A stretch of DNA of 64,000 nucleotides from UBA9676 sp963837105 (GTDB taxonomy: Bacteria; Actinomycetota; Actinomycetes; Streptosporangiales; Streptosporangiaceae): contig CAWIMG010000016.1 in assembly GCA_963837105.1 (NCBI GenBank), positions 186,001-250,000 of the forward strand. The letters are read 5' to 3'. The position numbers and the translations under genes are program-made. The notes under the pieces are model-generated. The model was not told where the DNA came from, did no database searches, and saw only the letters and a list, made by a program, of their open reading frames with translations. Positions within the stretch are counted from its first letter, which is position 1. Each line of letters opens with the position of its first letter. Positions 44,431 to 52,493 of this stretch are shown one piece after another.

Positions 44431-45639
44431 ATGGCGATGAGCGGCGTCGCCTCGGTGCGGGCGAATCGGTGGGTGATCCTGGCCGGGTACTGCCTGCTGA
44501 CCGCCAGCACCCAGTTGCTGTGGCTGGCCTACGCGCCGATCACCACCCAGGCGCACCGGCTGATGGGCGTGTCCGAGGGCACGGTCGGCGACCTGGCCGT
44601 GATCTTCCCGATCATGTACGTGATCCTGGCCCTGCCGGCCGGGCGGTGGCTGGACGACCGGTTCGGGCGGGCGCTGGGGCTCGGCGCGGTGCTCACCGGC
44701 GCCGGTGGACTGGTGCGGCTGGCCGGGCCTACCTCGTTCGGCTGGGCACTGGCTGGGCAGGTGGTGATCTCGGCCGGGCAGCCGTTCGTGCTGAACGCGA
44801 TCACCAAGGTGGCGGCCCGGTACTTCCCGGTGGCCGAGCGGACGGCGGCGATCTCGGTCGGCAGCGTCGCCCTGTTCCTGGGCATCCTTGCCGCCGCGCT
44901 GTCCAGCGGGCCGCTGCTGGACGCGGGCGGGCTGGCATTGCTGCTGTGGGTGCAGGCGGCCGTGGCCATCGTCGCGGCCATCTGGGTACTGGCCACCATC
45001 GGCACCTCGGCGGCGTTCACCGGTGACCCGTCGGTCGCGGTCTCGCTGCGCTGGCTGCGCCGGGACCGGTTCATGTGGGTGCTGGGCAGCCTGCTGTTCA
45101 TCGGCATCGGGGTGTTCAACGTGGTGGCGACCTGGCTGGACGCGATCCTCACCCACTTCGGGCACGGCAGCGCCAGCGGCTACCTCATCGCGCTGATGAC
45201 CGTGGGCGGGATCGCCGGCGCCGCGGTCCTGCCCGGGCTGGCCGCCCGCCGGGAACAGCGGCGCACGATATTGCAGGTCGCGGTGGTGGTGACGGCGCTG
45301 GCCTTCGCGGTGATCGCGGTCGCGCACAGCCCGGTGGTCGGCGGCGTGGTGCTGTTCGTGGCGGGCTTCTTCCTGCTCGCCGGGCTGCCGGTGGTGCTGG
45401 ACTGGTCCGAACTTCATGCCGGGCCGGAACGGGCGGGCAGCGCGGCCGGTTTCCTGCTGCTGGCCGGCAATCTCGGTGGGGTGGTGCTGGTGCTGATCGT
45501 CCAGGCCGTGATCGGGAATCCATACCTGTCACTCGGCGTGCTGACGGTGGCGGGCCTGGCCGGGCTGGGCCTCGCCTTCCTGCTGCCCGCCCGCGGGGCG
45601 GGCCGGCCGGATACCGCCCCGGAAGGGGCGTCCCGGTGA
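44431..45639 (+). CDS. MFS transporter
   Basis: 402 residues with about 12 transmembrane helices. The MFS loop 2-3 motif is AGRWLDDRFGRALGLG. Other features resemble the FLVCR/DIRC2-like clade of metabolite carriers, but the substrate cannot be named. GGAGGGAGCTGGG precedes ATG 44431; the longer frame from 44407 was rejected. Its stop overlaps the lyase start by GTGA, so it likely moves a substrate or product of the next two enzymes. Confidence 0.85.
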   Translation: MAMSGVASVRANRWVILAGYCLLTASTQLLWLAYAPITTQAHRLMGVSEGTVGDLAVIFPIMYVILALPAGRWLDDRFGRALGLGAVLTGAGGLVRLAGPTSFGWALAGQVVISAGQPFVLNAITKVAARYFPVAERTAAISVGSVALFLGILAAALSSGPLLDAGGLALLLWVQAAVAIVAAIWVLATIGTSAAFTGDPSVAVSLRWLRRDRFMWVLGSLLFIGIGVFNVVATWLDAILTHFGHGSASGYLIALMTVGGIAGAAVLPGLAARREQRRTILQVAVVVTALAFAVIAVAHSPVVGGVVLFVAGFFLLAGLPVVLDWSELHAGPERAGSAAGFLLLAGNLGGVVLVLIVQAVIGNPYLSLGVLTVAGLAGLGLAFLLPARGAGRPDTAPEGASR

Positions 45640-47054
45640 CCGGCGGCGACCCGGTGACCGGCGGCGGCGACCCGTTCGCCGACCTGGAGCGGCAGCTCAA
45701 GCCGTACCGGGGCGAGTTCCCCTCGTTCCGGCGGCTGCCCGCCGACGGACTGGGCCGGGCCGAGGTGGCCGGCCTGATCGAGCAGATGGCGGCGGCCGAG
45801 GAAGCCCGGTGGCGGGACGGCTTCGCCTCCGGCGCCGTCTACCACGGGGACCCCGGGCACATCGACTTCCTCAGCCGCGTCTACGCCGCCCAGTCGCAGA
45901 GCAACCCGCTGCATCCCGACCTGTGGCCGAGCGCGACCAAGTTCGAGGCGGAGATCGTGGCCATGACCGCGGCCATGCTCGGCGGTGGCGGCGATGGCAC
46001 GGAGATAGCCGGCACGGTGTCGTCCGGCGGGACCGAGAGCATCCTGCTGGCCATGAAGACCTACCGGGACTACGCCCGGGAGCGCCGGGGCATCGCCGAG
46101 CCGGAGATCGTCGCCCCGGTCACCGCGCACGCCGCGTTCGACAAGGCCGCCCGCTACTTCGACATGCCGCTGGTGCGGGTGCCGGTCGACGCCGGATTCC
46201 GGGCCGACCTGGCCGCGCTGGCGGCGGCGGTCACCGACCGCACGGCGGTGATCGTCGGGTCGGCCCCCGGCTTCCCGCACGGCGTGATCGACCCGATCCC
46301 GCAGATCGCGGAACTGGCCGCCAGCCGCGGCGTGGGCTGCCACGTGGACGCCTGCCTGGGCGGGTTCATCCTGCCCTGGGCACGCAAACTCGGCTACCCG
46401 GTACCGCCGTTCGATTTCAGCCTGCCCGGCGTGACCTCCATGTCGGCCGACACGCACAAGTACGGCTATGCGGCCAAGGGCTCGTCGGTGGTGCTGTACC
46501 GCGGCAAGGATCTGCGCCGGCACCAGTACTACACGGTGACCGACTGGCCGGGGGGCCTGTACTCCTCCCCCACCTTCGCCGGCAGCCGCCCCGGAGCGCT
46601 GTCCGCCACCTGCTGGGCGGCCATGGTGTCGATCGGCGAGAGCGGCTACACCGAGGCGGCCCGCCGGATCCTGGGCACCGGCGCCGCGATCCGGGACGGG
46701 ATCGCGGCCATCGACGGCCTGCGGGTGCTCGGCGACCCGCTGTGGGTGATCGCGTTCGGCACCGATGGCGGCCTGGACGTGTACCAGGTGATGGAGAACA
46801 TGAGCCACCGGGGCTGGAGCCTGAACGGACTGCAGCGGCCGCCCGCCGTCCACCTCGCGGTCACGCTCCGGCACACCCTGCCCGGGGTGGCCGACCGGTT
46901 CCTGGCCGACCTGGCGGACGCGGTCGCCCAGGTGCGGGCCAACCCGGGGGTCAGCACTGGCATGGCCCCGGTCTACGGGATGGCCGCCACCCTGCCCGAG
47001 GGCACCGTCCGTGATCTGCTCGCCGCCTACCTCGACCTGACCTACGAGGTGTAG
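45636..47054 (+). CDS. Sphingosine-1-phosphate lyase-like PLP enzyme
   Basis: 472 residues of the group II decarboxylase superfamily. SADTHKYGYAAKGSSVVLYRG holds the PLP lysine and closely follows eukaryotic S1P lyase, as do DWPGGLYSSPTFAGSRPG, the substrate HVDACLGGF and GTVSSGGTESILLAM. S1P lyases split phosphorylated 2-amino-alcohols into an aldehyde and phosphoethanolamine. There is no N-terminal membrane helix, so it is soluble. The GTG start overlaps the MFS stop, and an FGGY kinase follows 2 bases later. A true sphingoid substrate is unproven. Confidence 0.8.
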   Translation: MTGGDPVTGGGDPFADLERQLKPYRGEFPSFRRLPADGLGRAEVAGLIEQMAAAEEARWRDGFASGAVYHGDPGHIDFLSRVYAAQSQSNPLHPDLWPSATKFEAEIVAMTAAMLGGGGDGTEIAGTVSSGGTESILLAMKTYRDYARERRGIAEPEIVAPVTAHAAFDKAARYFDMPLVRVPVDAGFRADLAALAAAVTDRTAVIVGSAPGFPHGVIDPIPQIAELAASRGVGCHVDACLGGFILPWARKLGYPVPPFDFSLPGVTSMSADTHKYGYAAKGSSVVLYRGKDLRRHQYYTVTDWPGGLYSSPTFAGSRPGALSATCWAAMVSIGESGYTEAARRILGTGAAIRDGIAAIDGLRVLGDPLWVIAFGTDGGLDVYQVMENMSHRGWSLNGLQRPPAVHLAVTLRHTLPGVADRFLADLADAVAQVRANPGVSTGMAPVYGMAATLPEGTVRDLLAAYLDLTYEV

Positions 47055-47056
47055 CG

Positions 47057-48622
47057 GTGACCCGCCACATCCTCGCCATCGACCTGGGCACCTCGGCGCT
47101 GAAGGTAGCGCTGGTGTCCGTCCACGGCGAGGTGGCCGACGCCGAGCAGGACACCTGCCAGGTGAACCTGCTGCCCGGGGGCGGGGCCGAGCAGGACCCC
47201 CGGCGCTGGTGGGAGCAGATCACCAGCGTCTCATCCCGGCTGATGGCCCGGGCGGCCGTGCCGCCGGGCGAGGTGGCGGCGGTCGCCTGCACCGCCCAGT
47301 GGTCGGGCACGGTCGCCGTCGGCGCGGACGGCCAGCCGCTGCGGGACGCGATCATCTGGATGGATTCCCGGGGCGCGCCGTACACCCGGCAGATCACCCG
47401 CGGGCCGGTCAACGTCCAGGGCTACGGGGTAGGCAAACTGGTCCGCTGGCTGCGCACCACGGCCGGCATTCCCGCCCGCAGCGGCAAGGATTCGCTCGCG
47501 CACATCTTGTGGCTCAAGCACCACGAACCGGGCACCTACCGGGCCGCGGCGAAGTTCCTGGAGCCCAAGGACTGGCTGAATGCCCAGCTCACCGGCCGGG
47601 CGGCGGCCTCGTACGACTCGATCGCCCTGCACTGGGTGACCGACAACCGGCGGCTGGACACCATCGGCTACCACCCGGGGCTGCTCCGGCTGGCCGGGCT
47701 GGACCGGGCGCAACTGCCCGACCTGCTGCCGGCCACCGCCATTCTCGGCCCGCTGGCGGCCGGGCCGGCGGCGGCGCTTGGCCTCCCGGCCGGCATCCCG
47801 GTCGTGGTCGGCACCCCGGACCTGCATTCGGCGGCGATCGGGGCCGGTGCGACCCGCGATTTCCAGCCGCACCTGTACGTGGGCACCTCCTCCTGGCTGA
47901 CCTGCCACGTCCCGTTCAAGAAGACCGACCTGCGGCACAACATAGCCTCGCTGCCCTCCCCCGTGCCGGGGCGCTACTTCGTGGCCGACGAGCAGGAGAC
48001 CGCCGGCGCCGCGCTGACCTTCCTGCGGGACCGGGTGCTCTTCGACGGCGCCCCGCCGCCGGGGGCCTACGCCGAGTTCGACCGGATGGCCGGCCAGGCA
48101 CCCCCCGGCAGCAACGGGGTGATCTTCACGCCGTGGCTGTACGGCGAGCGGACCCCGGTGGAGGACCCGTTCGTGCGCGGCGGCTTCCTCAACCTGTCGC
48201 TGCAGGCCAGCCGGGACGACCTGGTCCGGGCCGTGTTCGAAGGGGTGGCGCTGAACGCGCGCTGGCTGCTCACGGCGGTGGAGCGGTTCACCCGCCACCG
48301 GCTGGAGCCGATCCGGTTCATCGGCGGCGGCGCCCGCTCGGACGTGTGGTGCCAGATCTTCGCCGACGTGCTCGGCCGCGGCATCGAGCAGGTGGCGGAC
48401 CCGGTGAACGCCAACGCCCGTGGGGCGGGCCTGCTGGCGGCGGTGGCGCTGGGCGAGCTCACTTTCGACCAGGTACCGGACCGGGTGCGGGTGTCACGGA
48501 CGTACCGGCCCGGCGAGACTGCCCCTGGCCTTTACGATGAATTGTTCGGCGAATTCGTCGGCTTCTACCGGCGCAACCGCCGGGCACACGCCCGCCTGAA
48601 CCGTCCGCGCGCGGGCCGATGA
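47057..48622 (+). CDS. FGGY-family carbohydrate kinase
   Basis: 521 residues of the xylulokinase/glycerol-kinase fold. The ATPase start is LAIDLGTSALKVALV, the sugar-binding part WMDSRGAPYTRQI, and the C-terminal FGGY domain has FIGGGARSDVWCQIFADVLG. It phosphorylates a sugar or polyol. The operon with an S1P-lyase-like enzyme is unusual for a xylulokinase, so a polyol- or amino-alcohol-related substrate is possible. GTG 47057 follows the lyase stop by 2 bases. Confidence 0.87.
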   Translation: MTRHILAIDLGTSALKVALVSVHGEVADAEQDTCQVNLLPGGGAEQDPRRWWEQITSVSSRLMARAAVPPGEVAAVACTAQWSGTVAVGADGQPLRDAIIWMDSRGAPYTRQITRGPVNVQGYGVGKLVRWLRTTAGIPARSGKDSLAHILWLKHHEPGTYRAAAKFLEPKDWLNAQLTGRAAASYDSIALHWVTDNRRLDTIGYHPGLLRLAGLDRAQLPDLLPATAILGPLAAGPAAALGLPAGIPVVVGTPDLHSAAIGAGATRDFQPHLYVGTSSWLTCHVPFKKTDLRHNIASLPSPVPGRYFVADEQETAGAALTFLRDRVLFDGAPPPGAYAEFDRMAGQAPPGSNGVIFTPWLYGERTPVEDPFVRGGFLNLSLQASRDDLVRAVFEGVALNARWLLTAVERFTRHRLEPIRFIGGGARSDVWCQIFADVLGRGIEQVADPVNANARGAGLLAAVALGELTFDQVPDRVRVSRTYRPGETAPGLYDELFGEFVGFYRRNRRAHARLNRPRAGR

Positions 48623-48701
48623 CCTGGGGCGGGGCAACTGGCCAGCGGGTCACCGCCGGGCCGGAAGGGGTGAGGTCTGCCGTGAGGGTAGGAAGAGGGA
48701 C

Positions 48702-49043
48702 ATGAAAACGGCGACCGGGCTGACGCTGGTGGCCATCGGCGCGATCTTCGCCTTCGCCGTCACCGCCCACCCGTCGTGGATCAACCTGCAGATCGCCGGC
48801 TGGGTCATCATGCTGACCGGAATCCTCGGCATGGTCATTTCCAGGCGCAGCTACAGCTGGCTGCGGCGGCGGGTGATCGTCAGGCAGCCCGGGCAGCCGG
48901 GCGGCCGCCCGCCCGCGATCAGCGGCACGGTGGTCGACGATGAGCCCGGGCCTGGCGGCACGGGGGCGCCCCCAGCCGCCGGCGGGACCCCGCCCGGCGC
49001 GGGGCCACCTCAGGAAACCGTCGAGGAGTACTACGAGGAGTAG
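48702..49043 (+). CDS. DUF6458-type small membrane protein
   Basis: 113 residues. Two transmembrane helices (about 4-24 and 27-46) carry the pattern TGLTLVAIGAIFAFAVT and LQIAGWVIMLTGILGM typical of DUF6458. A Gly/Pro-rich acidic tail ends in EEYYEE. The function is unknown. It lies 79 bases after the kinase. Its last 13 bases overlap the convergent DUF1697 gene. Confidence 0.8.
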   Translation: MKTATGLTLVAIGAIFAFAVTAHPSWINLQIAGWVIMLTGILGMVISRRSYSWLRRRVIVRQPGQPGGRPPAISGTVVDDEPGPGGTGAPPAAGGTPPGAGPPQETVEEYYEE

Positions 49044-49588
49044 TCCCCCGCCAGGGTGCTGGCCAGCGAGGCCAGCTTGGTGACCGTGTTCCAGTTCCGG
49101 GCCGTGACCGCTACCTGGAGCCGCTTCTCGGTGTACACCGCCAGCGGCGGTGCCTGCGCGTACCCGGCCGGGCACCACTGGTAGATGACCCGGTCGCCGA
49201 GCGAGATCCGCCCGGGATCCAGCCCGGCCGGGTCATGCTCGGCCAGCAGCCGCGGATCGGGCTGAGCCGACAGGAACATGGCGTACAGCCGGGCGCCATC
49301 GGTGACATGCCCGAACGGGTTGGCAGCGACGACCGCGTCCAGTTCCGCCTGCTCGCGCACCAGGCAGCGGACCGTCAGCCCCGCCGTCTGCTCGATCCCG
49401 GCAGCGATGTCCCGCTCCAGCCGCCCGGCCGGGCGGCCCTCGGCGTCGAACACCGCGTTGCCGCTCTGCAGCAGCGTGCGCGCACCGGTACAGCCCAGCC
49501 CGGCCAGCACGGCCCGCAGGTCAGCCATGGCCAGCTTCTGCCGGCCACCGACGTTGATCCCGCGGATGAGTGCGATGTACCTGGCCAC
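49031..49588 (-). CDS. DUF1697 domain-containing protein
   Basis: 185 residues. RYIALIRGINVGGRQKLAMADLRAVLAGLGC and TLLQSGNAVF are the DUF1697 signature, with RNWNTVTKLASLA at the end. There is no known activity. GTG 49588 follows a GGAGGGGGG site; upstream extension of the frame is a shadow of the riboswitch region. It diverges from the TPP riboswitch operon, with about 70 bases between. Confidence 0.87.
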   Translation of the reverse strand: MARYIALIRGINVGGRQKLAMADLRAVLAGLGCTGARTLLQSGNAVFDAEGRPAGRLERDIAAGIEQTAGLTVRCLVREQAELDAVVAANPFGHVTDGARLYAMFLSAQPDPRLLAEHDPAGLDPGRISLGDRVIYQWCPAGYAQAPPLAVYTEKRLQVAVTARNWNTVTKLASLASTLAGDYSS

Positions 49589-49660
49589 CCTGCCCCCCTC
49601 CGGGCCTCGCCCGGCTATGACCGCCCGCCCGCAGACGCTAACATCACAAGCAAATACCAC

Positions 49661-49758
49661 ACGGGAGCTCGGGCCAACCGGGCTGAGAGGGTGGCTGGGC
49701 CGTCCGGACCGCGCCACCGACCGTTCGAACCTGACCGGGTAATGCCGGCGTAGGGAGG
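49661..49758 (+). promoter_or_regulatory. TPP riboswitch (THI element)
   Basis: The conserved core is clear: CGGGCTGAGAGGGTGG (from about 49679) and CCGTTCGAACCTGACCGGGT (from about 49721), followed by AATGCCGGCGTAGGGAGGC. These are the pyrimidine-sensing CTGAGA and pyrophosphate-side ACCTGA boxes of the thi-box. The last stem holds the AGGGAGG ribosome site, just before GTG 49764. TPP binding would therefore hide it and block translation of the permease and kinase. Confidence 0.93.
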
Positions 49759-49763
49759 CAGCC

Positions 49764-51191
49764 GTGGCCGTCACATCCACATCGTCCGCACCGGCGTTCG
49801 TCACCATTCCCGGCGACCAGCATTCCGAGGTCGCGCGGACGCTGGCTGAGCCGGTGCCCCAGGCGCTCAGCCTGCTGGACCAGCTCGGGCTGTGGGGCAA
49901 CCTCGGGGTCAGCCTGCTGGGCTTCACCGGCGCGATCTTCGTGCTGCAGCCTGGCGGCACCGGCACCCCGGAGCTGTCGCTGACCGCGGCGCTGGTCGCG
50001 ATCGTGCTCGGGACCGTGCTCGGCACCCTCCCGGTCGCGCTGTCCGGGGTGATCGGTGCCCGCACCGGCGCACCCGCCATGGTGCTGCTGCGCGGCCTGT
50101 TCGGGACCCGGCTGTCGTACCTGCCGACCGCGCTGAACATCCTGCAGTGCCTCGGCTGGGGGATCTTCGAGCTGGTGACGATCGCCACCGCCGCCCACAC
50201 GGTGGCGCCCGCGCTGCCGAGATGGGGCTACATCCTCATCGCCGGGGTGGCGACCGCCCTGCTCACCATCCGCCCGCTGGGCGCCATCCGCATCCTGCGC
50301 CGCTACGTCACCACCGCGGTGGTGGTCGTGCTCGGCTATCTGACCGTGCAGTTGCTGCGCCACCCGCTGCCCAGTTTCAGCCACGGCGCCTGGTCGGGCT
50401 TCTGGGTGGCGACTGACACGGTGGTAGCGGCGGCCATCTCGTTCGCACCGCTGGCCGCCGACTACACCCGCCACTCGCGGACCCAGCCGGCGGCGTTCAC
50501 CGGGGCCATGGCCGGCTACAGCTTCACCCAGATCTGGTGCTACCTGCTCGGACTGCTCGCCCTGGTGACCGTGGCCCGCAACCCGGCCGACATCTACGGC
50601 GCGTTCATCGCGCTGCCGCTGGGCGCGATCTGCTTCGGCATCCTGGCGTTGCGCGAACTGGACCAGTCGTTCGCCAACGTCTATTCGACCGCCGTCTCGG
50701 CCCAGAACCTGCGGCCGCTATGGGACCGGCGGGTGCTGGCGCTCGCCATCTCCGCGTTCACCACCGCGGGCGCGCTGTTCCTGACCATCGCCGACTACGA
50801 GAATTTCCTGATCCTGCTCGGCTCGGTGTTCGTGCCGATGTCGGCGGTGCTCATCATCGACTTCTTCGTACTTGCCCGTGGCCGCTGGGATCTGTCCAGC
50901 CGCGCGCCCACCCGCTGGCTGATGCTGCTTGCCTGGGCTGCGGGTTTCGTCACCTACCAGCTCATCAATCCCGGCTATGTGTCGTGGTGGGTGTCGATCT
51001 GGTCGGCCATCGCCCGGGCGATCGGATTCACCCCGGCGAGCTGGATGTCGGCATCGATCTGCTCGTTCGCGGTGGCCGCGGTGGCGACCCTGCTGATGGG
51101 CTGGCTGACCGCACTCGTCCGGCGGAACCGGCCGGATGAGGTGGCCACGGCACAGACGGCGGGCGTGACCGGCCGCGCCGGCCCCACATGA
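49764..51191 (+). CDS. NCS1-family permease, probably CytX-type HMP transporter
   Basis: 475 residues with 12 helices, of the nucleobase:cation symporter-1 family. PQALSLLDQLGLWGNLGVSLLGF is the NCS1 N-terminal pattern. Control by a TPP riboswitch points to uptake of a thiamine precursor, most likely hydroxymethylpyrimidine, as for CytX. GTG 49764 lies in the riboswitch expression stem. Its stop overlaps the next kinase as ATGA. No thiamine-synthesis enzymes are in the window. Confidence 0.85.
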   Translation: MAVTSTSSAPAFVTIPGDQHSEVARTLAEPVPQALSLLDQLGLWGNLGVSLLGFTGAIFVLQPGGTGTPELSLTAALVAIVLGTVLGTLPVALSGVIGARTGAPAMVLLRGLFGTRLSYLPTALNILQCLGWGIFELVTIATAAHTVAPALPRWGYILIAGVATALLTIRPLGAIRILRRYVTTAVVVVLGYLTVQLLRHPLPSFSHGAWSGFWVATDTVVAAAISFAPLAADYTRHSRTQPAAFTGAMAGYSFTQIWCYLLGLLALVTVARNPADIYGAFIALPLGAICFGILALRELDQSFANVYSTAVSAQNLRPLWDRRVLALAISAFTTAGALFLTIADYENFLILLGSVFVPMSAVLIIDFFVLARGRWDLSSRAPTRWLMLLAWAAGFVTYQLINPGYVSWWVSIWSAIARAIGFTPASWMSASICSFAVAAVATLLMGWLTALVRRNRPDEVATAQTAGVTGRAGPT

Positions 51192-52396
51192 CCGGGCAGC
51201 CGGCCGGGCTCGTCCACGGCATGGGCAAGGAGCTGGTCGAGCCGGACTGGCCCCCGCTCACCGACGGCGAGGCCAGCTCGGTACTGGCCCGCTTCCCCGG
51301 GCTGGCCCGCTCCACCCCCTCCCCGGGGCCAGGCGGCGGCACGGCGGCGACCGTGGTCGGCTGGCGCAGCCCGCGGCCCATGTCGGCGGCGGCGCTGGTC
51401 CGGCCCGGCGGCAGCACGGCCGCTGCGCACGAGGTCTTTGTCAAGCGGCACCACTGGCGGGTGCGGTCGGCGGCCCAGCTGGCCGCTGAGCACGCGTTCG
51501 CCGGATACCTGAGCGGGCACGGAATCCCCACGCCGGCGGTCCTGCGGGCCGCGGATGGCCGGACCTGCGTCCGGCTGGGCGACTACGTCTACGAGGTGCA
51601 TGAGGTGGCAGCCGGGGCGGACCTCTACCGGGACGCGATGTCCTGGACCCCGTTCCGCCACCCCGGGCACGCCCGGGCCGCGGGGGCCATGCTGGCCCGG
51701 CTGCACCTGGCAGCGGCCGGCTTCGCCCGGCCTGCCCGGCCGCCCGCGGTGCTGATGAACTCGGCCGCGGTGATCACCGCGGCCGAACCGCTGGCGGCGG
51801 TGGCGGCGATCGCGGGTCACCGCCCGGGGCTGGCCCGCTACCTGGCGGGCCGGGACTGGCGGGCAGAGCTGGCCGCCGATGTGCTGCCCGCCATCGGCCG
51901 CGCCGCGCCAGCACTGGCCACCCTGCCGCCGCAGTGGGGGCATGGCGACTGGCATCCGTCCAACCTCACCTGGGACGGCACCGGCGGTGACGCCCGGGTG
52001 GCCATGGTGCTCGACTTCGGCCTGGCCAACCGCACCTTCGCGGTGCACGACCTGGCGGTCGCGCTGGAGCGCAGCGCGTTCGGCTGGCTCGATCTCGCTG
52101 ACTCCGGCCGGGCCAGCGCCGACCTGGCCGCCATCGACGCGCTGCTGGACGGCTACCAGTCCGCCCGGCGGCTGACGGCCGCGGAAGCGGCCGCGCTGCC
52201 GGAGGTGCTGCCGGTCGCCCACGTCGAGTACGCGCTGTCCGAGGCCGAGTACTTCGCTGACGTGGTCAGCGCGCCTGCCCTCGCCGATCTCGCCTACGAC
52301 GGCTACCTGCTCGGCCACGCCCGGTGGTTCGCCACCCCGGACGGCCGCGCCGCGCTCAGCCACCTGCGGGACCGGCTGGCGCGGACGGCACACTGA
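51188..52396 (+). CDS. APH-fold small-molecule kinase in the TPP-controlled operon
   Basis: 402 residues of the aminoglycoside phosphotransferase/choline kinase fold. The catalytic loop is WGHGDWHPSNLTW (Asp and Asn in HxDxxxxN form) and the metal motif is VLDFGLANR. An ATP-site lysine is likely in EVFVKRHH. It starts inside the permease stop (ATGA), so it is under the same riboswitch. E. coli ThiK, a thiamine kinase, has this same fold. I infer phosphorylation of thiamine or of its HMP precursor, not antibiotic resistance. Confidence 0.8.
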   Translation: MTGQPAGLVHGMGKELVEPDWPPLTDGEASSVLARFPGLARSTPSPGPGGGTAATVVGWRSPRPMSAAALVRPGGSTAAAHEVFVKRHHWRVRSAAQLAAEHAFAGYLSGHGIPTPAVLRAADGRTCVRLGDYVYEVHEVAAGADLYRDAMSWTPFRHPGHARAAGAMLARLHLAAAGFARPARPPAVLMNSAAVITAAEPLAAVAAIAGHRPGLARYLAGRDWRAELAADVLPAIGRAAPALATLPPQWGHGDWHPSNLTWDGTGGDARVAMVLDFGLANRTFAVHDLAVALERSAFGWLDLADSGRASADLAAIDALLDGYQSARRLTAAEAAALPEVLPVAHVEYALSEAEYFADVVSAPALADLAYDGYLLGHARWFATPDGRAALSHLRDRLARTAH

Positions 52397-52493
52397 TCCC
52401 GGCTGGCTCCTCCCGGAGTCGCCCGGCTGGCTGGGCACGGCCACCTTCGTTAGCCGTAATGTGAGCCGTGATGGGGCGGACGGGCGGGGCCAC

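Noticed and set aside
51188..52396. Aminoglycoside resistance phosphotransferase
   Set aside because: The fold matches, but the gene is locked to a TPP riboswitch and a permease; resistance is not the simplest reading.
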